This document shows positions 7,977 to 15,045 of a DNA stretch of 26,977 nucleotides, piece after piece. The notes under the pieces are model-generated. The model searched no databases, was not told the origin of the DNA, and saw only the letters and a list, made by a program, of their open reading frames with translations. Source of the DNA: an uncultured Oscillospiraceae bacterium (GTDB lineage: Bacteria; Bacillota; Clostridia; Oscillospirales; Ruminococcaceae); NCBI GenBank assembly GCA_934464775.1, contig CAKSKG010000029.1:1-26977 (forward strand), in the 5' to 3' direction. The first letter of the stretch is position 1; each line of letters opens with the position of its first letter. A program made the position numbers and the translations under genes.

Positions 7977-8102
7977 ATGAATAACTGTGGATTTGGCGGA
8001 GGCTGCTGCTACTGGATCATCATCATTCTTATCCTCTTCTGCTGCTGCGGTAACGGCGGTTGGGGCGGCTGCGGCTGCGGCGGAAACAACGGCTGCTGCT
8101 GA
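7977..8102 (+). CDS. 41-aa Gly/Cys-rich single-span membrane peptide
   Basis: This short gene has a clear ribosome binding site AAGGAG at 7962-7967, an ATG nine bases later, 41 codons and a strong terminator. The peptide starts MNNCGFGGGCCYW, continues with a hydrophobic run IIIILILF and then a second Cys/Gly cluster ending NNGCC. It has ten cysteines in 41 residues. Its composition matches small clostridial peptides that databases label 'chorion class high-cysteine', and its design resembles the YjcZ-type spore peptides of Bacillus. The role is unknown; a spore or envelope location, disulfides or metal binding are guesses. It forms its own transcription unit. Confidence 0.8.
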   Translation: MNNCGFGGGCCYWIIIILILFCCCGNGGWGGCGCGGNNGCC

Positions 8103-8138
8103 TAAAAGCCGATAATTCGGCGGACTGCCGAAAATGAT

Positions 8139-8180
8139 GCCTCCGCACTGCTCGGGTTCGGGCAGTGCGGAGGCTTTTTT
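8139..8180 (+). terminator. Terminator of the Cys/Gly-rich peptide gene
   Basis: GCCTCCGCACTGC (8139-8151) pairs perfectly with GCAGTGCGGAGGC (8162-8174) and is followed by six T residues. Confidence 0.92.
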
Positions 8181-8278
8181 ATTGAAATTCAATCCATATA
8201 AAACAGCCGTTTAAGCAATAAAAAATCTCTGACGATAAAAACAATATGCCGGTAATAATAAATTTTTGTAAAAAATAG

Positions 8279-8307
8279 TGGAAAATAATTGTAAAAGGTG
8301 CTATAAT
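8279..8307 (+). promoter_or_regulatory. Promoter of cas3
   Basis: TGGAAA (8279-8284), a 17-base spacer and a perfect TATAAT (8302-8307) lie about 45 bases before the cas3 start. The -35 box matches consensus at four of six positions. Confidence 0.55.
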
Positions 8308-8353
8308 ATCTGTAATGACGAATATGGTAAAAAATCACAGGAGGAAATGTCAA

Positions 8354-10720
8354 ATGACCGAGTATGCTGCCCATATAAGAGAAACCGATAATAAGGTTCA
8401 GACTGTTGCGGAACATCTTAAAGAAACGGCGGAGCTGGCGAAAAAATATGCACAGAATCTGAGCATTGCCAAGATCGCAGAGCTTGCTGCTCTTATCCAT
8501 GATGCAGGAAAATTTACCGGGAATTTCAACGGCTATATCCATGGTGAAAACAGCTGCCGCAGAGGTGAGATAGACCACAGCTTCACGGGAGCTAAGCTGC
8601 TGTATGAATATGCGTGCGGCACAGGTGATCCTTATATGATAAAAACGGCGGCGTTTGTTGCCCGTGTGGTAATATCACATCACGGACTTCATGATTGGAT
8701 AACCGAGGACGGCAGGGACTATTTCTCGGAAAGAATATCCAAGAACGAGGGCTATGCCGAAGCTTCCGCCGAGTTTGAAAGGCTTTTCGGAGATGAAATG
8801 AGGCAACTCCTGCCCGAAGCCGCAGCCGAATATATCGCTGTATGGGAAGCTGTAAGAGATATGAAAAAGAATACCACGGATCAGATATTTTATCTCGGAA
8901 TGTTTGAAAGGCTTGCGGAATCGGTGCTTATGGACGCCGACAGGACAAATACGGCGGATTTTATGGACAACTGCCATACCGAGCATGAGTGTGATACAAA
9001 GCAGCTCTGGGAAAAAATGAAGAAAAGGCTTGACGAGAAGCTTGAAGGATTTTCCTATAAAGCGGACAGGATATCACGTCAAAGGAGAAATATTTCCGAC
9101 CGATGTGCGGCTTTTGCCGATCACAAGGCAGGAGTGTGCAGGCTTATCGTTCCAACAGGCGGCGGTAAGACGCTTTCATCGCTGAGATATGCCATTGAGA
9201 TATGCCAAAACAGTGGATATAATATGGAAAGGATAATTTACATAGCTCCGTTCATGTCGATACTTGAACAGAACAGCGATGATATAAGAGAGCTGTGCGG
9301 TGATGATGAGTTCCTTGAACATCATTCCAATATGATGAGTGAAATAGATGATGACGATGAGCTGGCGGAATATCAGCTCAGGACGGAAAAATGGGATCTT
9401 CCCGTTATAGCCACAACGCTGGTGCAGTTTCTGAATGCGCTGTATCTGGGAAGAACATCGGCTGTAAGACGAATGCACAGGCTTAGCAGAGCAGTGATAA
9501 TCATTGACGAGGTGCAGTCCGTGCCGGTAAAATGCGTTGAGCTTTTCAATCTGGCGGTGAATTTTCTCTCGAAAATATGCGGCAGCACGGTTGTGCTCTG
9601 CACGGCAACACAGCCTGTTTTTGACAGGACAAATTATCCCGTTATATTTGATGAGAGACGTGACATCACGGGAGATTATTCGGCGGATTTTGAGATATTC
9701 AGAAGAACGGAGCTTATCCCCGCAATGAAAACGGGAGGCTATACATATGATGAAGCGGCGGCATTCTGCTATGAAAAATTCCGTGAATGCGGAAGCCTGC
9801 TTGTTGTTGTGAACACGAAATCTGCGGCTGCGGAGCTGTTTCGTCTTATAGAGCAAAGGGATCGGGACAGCTCGGACGAAACGGTTATGCTGCATCTCAG
9901 CACGAATATGTGTCCGAAGCACAGGAAAAACATTATAGATAAAGCACGCAAACTGCTTAACAGGGACAATCCCGACAGAAAGCCCGTTATCTGCGTTACT
10001 ACACAGCTTATCGAGGCGGGAGTTGATATATCCTTCGGGTGTGTTGTGCGTTCGCTTGCGGGAATGGACAATGCGGCGCAGGCTGCGGGAAGATGCAACC
10101 GAAACGGCGAGATCGAGGGCGTATGTCCCGTATATATAATAGATATCCGAGATGAACGGCTGGGAAATCTCAATGAGATCAAGAATGCGCAGTCGGTTTC
10201 AAGGCAGATAATAGGCAGCGGAAGATATGATGATCTGCTGCTGCCCGAGCCTATGGAGATGTATTTCAAAAAGTATTACAACGAGAACAGCGACAAGCTG
10301 GAATATAAAACTCCCGACAAAAAGGACACCTTGGTAGATCTGCTTTCAAAAAATGAAAAAAGGCATACTGTCTCCAATAGGAACAAGCTTAAAGACTGCG
10401 GACAGGCATTCAGAACGGCAGGGGAGATCTTCAAGGTGCTTGATGATCTTACGGTGGGTGTTATCGTTCCGTATGACGATACGGCATCGGAGCTTATCGT
10501 AAAGTCGGAAACGGATATATCTTCGGAGGAGCTTATCAAAACATTGAGGAAGCTCCAGCCCTATACCGTGAATATGTATGAGGGAATGCTTAGAAAGCTT
10601 GAGGACGCAGGCGCACTAAGAAAGCTGAAATGCGGAGCGCTTGTGCTGTCAAAGGAATTTTATGATGAACGGCTGGGCGTTGTGTTTGAGGGGGCGGAGC
10701 CGGAGGTAATGGTTTGGTGA
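8354..10720 (+). CDS. cas3: Type I-C CRISPR-associated helicase/nuclease Cas3 (HD domain fused)
   Basis: The 788-residue protein is the DNA-degrading effector recruited after Cascade binds a target. An N-terminal HD nuclease domain has H21, H49-D50 in LIHDAGK, H109-H110 and D195 as probable metal ligands. A superfamily 2 helicase follows, with Walker A PTGGGKT (267-273), a DEVQ box (385-388) in place of DEAH, TATQP (417-421), and motif VI-like QAAGRCNRNG. All key residues look intact. I chose the ATG at 8354, preceded by AGGAGG at 8339-8344, over the in-frame ATG at 8315, which lacks a ribosome binding site. The gene is separated from the rest of the operon by a 650-base accessory gap. Together with the Cas5, Cas8c and Cas7 types downstream this is subtype I-C. 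Confidence 0.95.
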   Translation: MTEYAAHIRETDNKVQTVAEHLKETAELAKKYAQNLSIAKIAELAALIHDAGKFTGNFNGYIHGENSCRRGEIDHSFTGAKLLYEYACGTGDPYMIKTAAFVARVVISHHGLHDWITEDGRDYFSERISKNEGYAEASAEFERLFGDEMRQLLPEAAAEYIAVWEAVRDMKKNTTDQIFYLGMFERLAESVLMDADRTNTADFMDNCHTEHECDTKQLWEKMKKRLDEKLEGFSYKADRISRQRRNISDRCAAFADHKAGVCRLIVPTGGGKTLSSLRYAIEICQNSGYNMERIIYIAPFMSILEQNSDDIRELCGDDEFLEHHSNMMSEIDDDDELAEYQLRTEKWDLPVIATTLVQFLNALYLGRTSAVRRMHRLSRAVIIIDEVQSVPVKCVELFNLAVNFLSKICGSTVVLCTATQPVFDRTNYPVIFDERRDITGDYSADFEIFRRTELIPAMKTGGYTYDEAAAFCYEKFRECGSLLVVVNTKSAAAELFRLIEQRDRDSSDETVMLHLSTNMCPKHRKNIIDKARKLLNRDNPDRKPVICVTTQLIEAGVDISFGCVVRSLAGMDNAAQAAGRCNRNGEIEGVCPVYIIDIRDERLGNLNEIKNAQSVSRQIIGSGRYDDLLLPEPMEMYFKKYYNENSDKLEYKTPDKKDTLVDLLSKNEKRHTVSNRNKLKDCGQAFRTAGEIFKVLDDLTVGVIVPYDDTASELIVKSETDISSEELIKTLRKLQPYTVNMYEGMLRKLEDAGALRKLKCGALVLSKEFYDERLGVVFEGAEPEVMVW

Positions 10721-10820
10721 GATTTATGCTTTATGGATATGGAAATATATGTGAAAGCAAATGTGATATAACTTTTTCTGGAAAAATATTCTTATTTATT
10801 GAAAAATTGCAAAAAAGTAC

Positions 10821-10849
10821 TTGACAAATTTGACTATAAAATATACACT
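10821..10849 (+). promoter_or_regulatory. Promoter of the small ORF, overlapping a TTC-flanked protospacer-like site
   Basis: A perfect TTGACA (10821-10826), a 17-base spacer and TACACT (10844-10849) precede the 73-aa ORF by about 20 bases. On the opposite strand, the triplet TTC (complement of 10851-10853), the usual type I-C PAM, is followed by CAGTGTATAT, reading 10850 downward. Its first five bases and positions 7, 9 and 10 match the spacer-like segment of the small RNA at 11111-11243. The pairing would begin exactly on the -10 box. Confidence 0.65.
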
Positions 10850-10868
10850 GGAATTACAGAAAACAAAA

Positions 10869-11090
10869 ATGTTTTTTGATTTTGTTCTGAAAGGTTTTGA
10901 AGAAATGGATTGGCAATATGAAAATTCCAAAGTCAAGATTTTAGTCAGCGGCAATTGTGACAGTTTTTTCTGTAATGATTTTGAATCGGAATTTAAATCG
11001 GCAGAATTTAAAACATCGGTGGCATTGTCTGTAAGCAGCGTGGTCGGAGAAGGTTTTAAAACACAGAATGGAGATGATGATTTTAATTAA
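10869..11090 (+). CDS. 73-aa acidic AT-rich orphan protein between cas3 and cas5c (CreT-like toxin candidate)
   Basis: No family is recognised. The peptide begins MFFDFVLKGFEEMDW, is rich in Asp, Glu, Phe and Ser, has two cysteines (in GNCDS and FFCND) and no membrane segment. Its codons are clearly more AT-rich than the flanking cas genes. The ATG lies only about 13 bases after the predicted transcription start and has no strong Shine-Dalgarno sequence. The frame is open from a TTG at 10821, but that codon is the -35 box, so I use 10869. A crRNA-like RNA encoded convergently just downstream appears to target its promoter, the layout of a CreTA toxin-antitoxin pair. It may be a toxin protein, a toxic RNA, an anti-CRISPR-like protein, or not translated at all. 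Confidence 0.45.
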   Translation: MFFDFVLKGFEEMDWQYENSKVKILVSGNCDSFFCNDFESEFKSAEFKTSVALSVSSVVGEGFKTQNGDDDFN

Positions 11091-11110
11091 TAAACGGACG
11101 TTCCTTGGCT

Positions 11111-11150
11111 AAACAAAAATAGTACCGCACAGCTGTGACCGTGCGGTACT
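11111..11150 (-). terminator. Intrinsic terminator of the crRNA-like RNA
   Basis: AGTACCGCAC (11121-11130) and GTGCGGTACT (11141-11150) form a perfect 10-bp stem. Only on the minus strand is it followed by a T tract, ATTTTTGTTT (complement of 11111-11120), which shows that a minus-strand transcript ends here although no minus-strand gene is present. Confidence 0.8.
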
Positions 11151-11193
11151 AAGTTGGGAACTCATCAGGTTTTATTACTATATATGTCCACTG

Positions 11194-11231
11194 ATTTCAA
11201 TCCACATCTGATTATGTCTTATATACAGATG
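11194..11231 (-). repeat. Degenerate single type I-C CRISPR repeat
   Basis: On the minus strand the 3' end GTGGATTGAAAT is identical to the conserved end of many type I-C repeats. The hairpin before it keeps its position but has a different, weaker stem (CATCTG/CAGATG, 6 bp) and a longer loop than genuine repeats. No second copy exists in the window. Confidence 0.6.
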
Positions 11232-11249
11232 ATTTTGTGTGACATTTTT

Positions 11250-11258
11250 AGTATACCA
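11250..11258 (-). promoter_or_regulatory. Extended -10 promoter of the crRNA-like RNA
   Basis: On the minus strand TGG-TATACT gives a TGn extended -10 box; no good -35 box lies at the right distance. Transcription would start near 11243. Confidence 0.45.
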
Positions 11259-11308
11259 CTTTCTTCAAAAGCAAATGTTGATAATTTGTAAATGAATATA
11301 ATTGTGAT

Positions 11309-11336
11309 TTGATATTTGCTGAATAACTTTCATAAT
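11309..11336 (+). promoter_or_regulatory. Promoter of cas5c-cas8c-cas7c
   Basis: TTGATA (11309-11314), a 16-base spacer and CATAAT (11331-11336) lie about 40 bases before the cas5c start; the ribosome binding site is AGAAAGGA near 11359-11366. A separate promoter implies that Cascade genes can be expressed independently of cas3. Confidence 0.5.
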
Positions 11337-11376
11337 AAAAGCTTTTAAATTCTAAAACAGAAAGGACTGAAAAAAC

Positions 11377-12126
11377 ATGAACCGAAAGCTTGGAAAGAAT
11401 TACATTGAATTTTCCGTTACGGGAGATTATGCAATGTTCTCCGATGTAATAACCAGATCAGGCGGCGAGCATACAAGCTATGAAGTGCCTACCTACGAAG
11501 CGCTGAAAGGCATCACCCAGAGCATCTATTTCAAGCCTACCATTATATGGACTATCGACAAGGTGCGTGTGATGAACAGGATAAAAACCGTCCGCAAGGG
11601 CGTCCGTCCGATATCCTACGGCGGCGGAAACGATCTTGCCTATTACAGCTATCTTGCAGATGTTCATTATCAGGTAATGGCGCACTTCGACTGGAATTAC
11701 AACCGCCCCGAGCTTGAACAGGACAGAAATCTGAACAAGCACAGCTGCATCGCAAGGCGAATGGTTGAGCGCGGAGGCAGGCGTGACTGCTTCCTCGGAA
11801 CGAGAGAGTGCCAGTGCATCGTTGAGCCATGTGCGTTCGGAGAGGGCGAGGGATATTACGACAACAGCGGAGAGATCGGATTTGAAATGAGCTATTACGG
11901 CATGATCTATGCAGATGAAGCGGAATATCCCGAGGACAAGGGAAAAATGACGGTTACATTCCATGAAAATGTTATGAAAGACGGCGTGATCGAATTTATA
12001 CCGCCCAAGGACTGCACCGTAAAGCGTCATATCAAGGATATGCCGATTAAGCCTTTCGGCAGGGAACACAACAATTTCACGGGACTTGAAGAATTTGAAG
12101 AGGGTGAGTTTGATGAGCTGGGCTAA
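11377..12126 (+). CDS. cas5c: Type I-C Cas5c (Cas5d), crRNA-processing endoribonuclease and Cascade subunit
   Basis: The 249-residue protein is of standard length. In type I-C this Cas5 replaces Cas6: it cuts pre-crRNA at the base of the repeat hairpin and then holds the 5' handle. Residues equivalent to the B. halodurans catalytic triad Tyr46-Lys116-His117 are present as Y51 (in QSIYFKP) and K121-H122 (in LNKHSCIARR). Other family signatures are GDYAMFSD (16-23), GVRPISYGGGN (75-85), HYQVMAHF (97-104), GGRRDCFLGTRECQ (133-146). It should therefore be able to process both normal pre-crRNA and the crRNA-like RNA encoded just upstream. It overlaps cas8c by 14 bases. Confidence 0.95.
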   Translation: MNRKLGKNYIEFSVTGDYAMFSDVITRSGGEHTSYEVPTYEALKGITQSIYFKPTIIWTIDKVRVMNRIKTVRKGVRPISYGGGNDLAYYSYLADVHYQVMAHFDWNYNRPELEQDRNLNKHSCIARRMVERGGRRDCFLGTRECQCIVEPCAFGEGEGYYDNSGEIGFEMSYYGMIYADEAEYPEDKGKMTVTFHENVMKDGVIEFIPPKDCTVKRHIKDMPIKPFGREHNNFTGLEEFEEGEFDELG

Positions 12127-14002
12127 GGAGCTTTACAGAGTATATGAAAACAACTGCGGTACAGCCAATGAAAAAACAGTGCTGCTGCCTGTGTCACACT
12201 CTACCGCCAATGCCCAGATCGAAGTCACGGTAGATGAGAACGGAAATCTTGCTGCGGCAAGAACGGTGGATAAGTCAGAGGCTATGACGGTCATTCCCGT
12301 TACCGAGGATTCGGGTGTGAGGACAAGCGGTATTTTCCCTATGCCATTTGCGGACAAACTCATATATATCGCAGGGGATTATCCAAATTATGCGGACGGC
12401 AAGCGCTCCGACAATTCCGAATTTTACAAAGCCTATACGGAGCAGCTTGAAAAATGGAAGAGCAGTGAATACAGTCACCCTGCGGTGAATGCGGTGTATG
12501 CTTATATAATGAAAGGCTGCATCATGAATGATCTTGTTGGCTGCGGAGTGCTGAAATGCAGCGATGAAACGGGAAAGCTGACGGGAGATAAGATATCGGG
12601 AATCGCCCAGTCGGACGCTTTTGTAAGATTCCGTGTGAATTATTCCGACCTCGACCGTGAGAGCAGAACATGGGAGGACAAGAGCCTTTATGACAGCTTT
12701 GCACGCTTTAATGAGAGCATGATGGGCAATGAACAGCTGTGCTATGCTACGGGACGGGTGCTTCCTGCAACGTACAAGCACCCAGCAAAGCTTAGGAATA
12801 CGGGAGACAAGGCAAAGCTTATCTCCGCAAACGATGAGAGCGGCTTTACATACAGAGGCAGGTTCCGCAGCAAGGAAGAGGCTTTTGCGGTGAGCTATGA
12901 TTTTTCCCAGAAGATGCATAATGCGCTGAAATGGCTTCTTGCGAACAGAGGATTTTCCATAGATTCGCTTTCGGTTGCGGTATGGTCAAGCACATTGCAG
13001 AAGCTGCCGAGCATTACAGCCGATTCGCAGCAGTGCTATATGGACGAATATCCCGATGAAGATTTTGCTCCCGTGACGGAAGCGCTTCATGCGGAAATGC
13101 TGAAAAAAATGGTGTACGGATATCAGAGCAATTATTCGCCCGAAAGCAAGGTCATGATAATCGGCGTTGACGCCGCCACAACGGGCAGACTTTCCGTTTC
13201 AATGTATTCGGAGCAGGGACAGGCGGAATTTTACAGAAACCTTAAACAGTGGCACGAAGATACGGCTTGGAGAAGATTTGACCCGAAAACCTGCTGTACC
13301 GTATTCAAAAGCTTCAGTATCTATGAAATAATAAAATGCGCATACGGCACGGAGCAGGGAAATGCGATCGACTGCAATAAAAAGCTTCAGGGAGAGATGC
13401 TGCTGAGACTTATCCCCTGCGAGACAGAGGGAAGAGCACTGCCGTGGGATATCGTAAAGGCGCTCGTGAACAGGGCTTCCCAGCCGCTTGCTTATGAAAA
13501 GCCATATAATCACCGCACCGTGCTTGAAACAGCCTGCGGCATGATAAAGAAATACAATATTGACAGCAAAAGAAAAAATAAAAATTACGGAGGTATTACA
13601 GCTATGGGATATGATGATTCTATAACAGACAGAAGCTATCTTTACGGCTGTCTGCTTGCAATAGCCGACGCCGCAGAGAATTCCGCTTATGACGGCGAGG
13701 ACAAGGGAAAACGAATAACCAATGCAAGACGTTTCTGGAACTCGTTTTCGTCACACCCATGCAGAACATGGGGAATCATCGAAATACGTCTTATGCCTTA
13801 TATGAACAAGCTTGGCGGTCAGGCTTCATATTATGATAGGCTTATGAGAGAGATAATGAGTAAAATGTCATTAGAGGAATTTAATGATGATTCCGCACTG
13901 GAGCCTGCATATCTTCTTGGATATCACCATTTTTCTTCATTGATATATAAGGGCAAAAATTCGGACAGCGATAATAAAAATAATGAGAATGAGGAGAACT
14001 GA
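12113..14002 (+). CDS. cas8c: Type I-C Cas8c (Csd1) large Cascade subunit
   Basis: The 629-residue protein is the large subunit that recognises the PAM and positions Cas3. I chose the ATG at 12113 because the family starts MSWA-LY--Y and GAGGG lies a few bases upstream; the in-frame ATG at 12086 would add nine residues inside cas5c. Typical Csd1 segments include the early glycine-rich strand region and the FKSFSIYEIIKCAYG block near 400. The 3' part contains a second start with its own ribosome binding site, giving Cas11c (see separate entry). The C-terminal tail is Asn/Asp/Glu-rich. The stop codon is two bases before cas7c. Confidence 0.93.
   Translation: MSWAKELYRVYENNCGTANEKTVLLPVSHSTANAQIEVTVDENGNLAAARTVDKSEAMTVIPVTEDSGVRTSGIFPMPFADKLIYIAGDYPNYADGKRSDNSEFYKAYTEQLEKWKSSEYSHPAVNAVYAYIMKGCIMNDLVGCGVLKCSDETGKLTGDKISGIAQSDAFVRFRVNYSDLDRESRTWEDKSLYDSFARFNESMMGNEQLCYATGRVLPATYKHPAKLRNTGDKAKLISANDESGFTYRGRFRSKEEAFAVSYDFSQKMHNALKWLLANRGFSIDSLSVAVWSSTLQKLPSITADSQQCYMDEYPDEDFAPVTEALHAEMLKKMVYGYQSNYSPESKVMIIGVDAATTGRLSVSMYSEQGQAEFYRNLKQWHEDTAWRRFDPKTCCTVFKSFSIYEIIKCAYGTEQGNAIDCNKKLQGEMLLRLIPCETEGRALPWDIVKALVNRASQPLAYEKPYNHRTVLETACGMIKKYNIDSKRKNKNYGGITAMGYDDSITDRSYLYGCLLAIADAAENSAYDGEDKGKRITNARRFWNSFSSHPCRTWGIIEIRLMPYMNKLGGQASYYDRLMREIMSKMSLEEFNDDSALEPAYLLGYHHFSSLIYKGKNSDSDNKNNENEEN
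13604..14002 (+). CDS. cas11c: Cas11c small subunit, internal in-frame translation product of cas8c
   Basis: Inside cas8c, codon 498 is an ATG preceded by GGAGG (13589-13593) at a 10-base spacing, within an A-rich stretch. Translation from it gives a 132-residue, helix-rich protein starting MGYDDSITDRSYLYG. Type I-C systems are known to make their small Cascade subunit (Cas11c) this way from the 3' end of cas8c, and the size agrees. Cas11 lines the belly of Cascade and stabilises the R-loop. The assignment rests on position, frame, ribosome binding site and length, not on sequence comparison. Confidence 0.8.
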   Translation: MGYDDSITDRSYLYGCLLAIADAAENSAYDGEDKGKRITNARRFWNSFSSHPCRTWGIIEIRLMPYMNKLGGQASYYDRLMREIMSKMSLEEFNDDSALEPAYLLGYHHFSSLIYKGKNSDSDNKNNENEEN

Positions 14003-14004
14003 AA

Positions 14005-14865
14005 ATGAGTACATTACAGAATAAAATTGATTTTACACTTCTTATCACAGCAGCCGATGCAAACCCCAACGGTGACCCTCTTGACGGAAACCGTCCCAGA
14101 CTTACAGCGGACGGACTGGGTGAAATATCCGATGTGTGCATTAAGAGAAAGATAAGGAACCGTCTCCAGGATATGGGCGAGAAGATATTCGTTCAGTCGG
14201 ACGACCGCTGCAACGATGACTGCGACAGCCTCAGAGCAAGAGCCGAAAAGAACGCCGCTCTCAAGGCTATCAACAAGGGCAAGAATACCGACCGTGAGCT
14301 TTTCGCAAAGACAGCCTGCGAAGAGTGGATAGATGTAAGAAGCTTCGGTCAGGTATTTGCATTCAAGAATGATCCTGTTTCCGTTGGTGTAAGAGGTCCT
14401 GTCACAATATGTCAGGCAAAGAGCGTCTCCACAATCGATATCGTCAGCCTCCAGATAACAAAGAGCGTCAACAGTGAGGGCGGAAAAGAGGGAAAGGCCT
14501 CCGATACAATGGGTATGAAGCACTGCATCGAATTTGGTCTTTATGTTGTGAACGGCAGCATCAACTGCCAGCTTGCCGAAAAGACAGGCTTCTCGGAAGA
14601 TGACGCAGAAAAGATCAAGCAGGCACTTATGACTCTCTTTGAGAATGATTCCTCCTCCGCACGTCCCGAGGGAAGCATGGAAGTATGCCGTCTTTACTGG
14701 TGGAAGCACGACAGCAAGACACCCAAGAATTCCACAGCAAAGGTGCGCCGCTCAATGCATATCGCATTAAAGGACGGCGTGAAGAAGCCCTCTTCCTTTA
14801 ATGATTATGACATCACTCTTGACGAGCTGGACGGAGTTAAGCCCGAGATCTACGATCTGATGTAA
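14005..14865 (+). CDS. cas7c: Type I-C Cas7c (Csd2) Cascade backbone subunit
   Basis: The 286-residue RRM-fold protein coats the crRNA spacer in several copies. Typical Csd2 features are the N-terminal strand FTLLITAADANPNGDPL (10-26), the segment EWIDVRSFGQVFAF (106-119), the RGPVTICQAKS block (128-138), and SMEVCRLYWWKH near 222-233. The ribosome binding site GAGGAG lies in the tail of cas8c. It is the last gene of the operon: a strong terminator follows, and the usual cas4-cas1-cas2 are missing. Confidence 0.95.
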   Translation: MSTLQNKIDFTLLITAADANPNGDPLDGNRPRLTADGLGEISDVCIKRKIRNRLQDMGEKIFVQSDDRCNDDCDSLRARAEKNAALKAINKGKNTDRELFAKTACEEWIDVRSFGQVFAFKNDPVSVGVRGPVTICQAKSVSTIDIVSLQITKSVNSEGGKEGKASDTMGMKHCIEFGLYVVNGSINCQLAEKTGFSEDDAEKIKQALMTLFENDSSSARPEGSMEVCRLYWWKHDSKTPKNSTAKVRRSMHIALKDGVKKPSSFNDYDITLDELDGVKPEIYDLM

Positions 14866-14887
14866 GTTAATTTGCAAAAATAGTTTT

Positions 14888-14938
14888 GCTGCCGCAGACG
14901 GTGCGTGTTTTATCGTGCCGTATGCGGCAGCTTTTGTT
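14888..14938 (+). terminator. Terminator closing the cas operon
   Basis: GCTGCCGCA (14888-14896) pairs with TGCGGCAGC (14923-14931), and inner bases ACGGTGCG/CGTGCCGT extend the stem; TTTTGTT follows. It shows that the operon ends at cas7c and is not merely truncated by the window. Confidence 0.85.
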
Positions 14939-15045
14939 ATGCCCGAGGAATGTTTGCCGTGTGCGCACATACGCGGTGTGAACTGAATATAATAAACGTA
15001 GGAGACTGCTGTTCGGCTGTCTCCGTTTACGAAAGGAACGATAAT

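Larger units (their letters stand above)
11111..11243 (-). ncRNA. Candidate crRNA-like small RNA (CreA-like) in the cas3-cas5c gap
   Basis: Read on the minus strand, the order is: extended -10 TGGTATACT (11250-11258); a hairpin CATCTG/CAGATG with a 15-base loop (11205-11231); the 11-base handle TGGATTGAAAT (11194-11204); a spacer-like segment beginning CAGTGGACATATATAGT (11193 downward); and an intrinsic terminator (11111-11150). Hairpin plus this handle is the hallmark of type I-C repeats, which Cas5c cuts at the stem base to leave an 11-nt 5' tag. There is only one repeat-like unit. The spacer start matches a TTC-flanked site over the neighbouring ORF promoter at positions 1-5, 7, 9 and 10; with a one-base bulge TATAGT also matches. 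CreA antitoxin RNAs known from other type I systems have this form. The alternative is a last decayed repeat of a lost array. Confidence 0.6.

Noticed and set aside
8274..8296. Cas3 promoter as target of the crRNA-like spacer
   Set aside because: AGTGGA at the -35 box matches spacer positions 2-7, but the flanking bases are AAA rather than TTC and position 1 mismatches; a 6-7-base match is expected by chance in this window.
8315..8353. Upstream ATG for cas3
   Set aside because: It lies almost on the predicted transcription start and has no ribosome binding site; AGGAGG is correctly placed only for 8354.
9211..9217. CAGTGGA inside cas3 as a seed match
   Set aside because: A seven-base match without a TTC PAM is expected several times by chance.
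10821..10868. TTG-started N-terminal extension of the small ORF to 89 residues
   Set aside because: The TTG is the first codon-sized piece of a perfect TTGACA -35 box with a -10 box at 17-base spacing, so it lies upstream of the transcription start.
12086..12112. Upstream ATG for cas8c
   Set aside because: The Csd1 family starts MSWA-LY, which corresponds to 12113, and a better ribosome binding site fits that start.
14866..15045. CRISPR array after the cas operon
   Set aside because: The interval holds a terminator and a promoter region but no repeated 30-36-base units; no array was found anywhere in the window.
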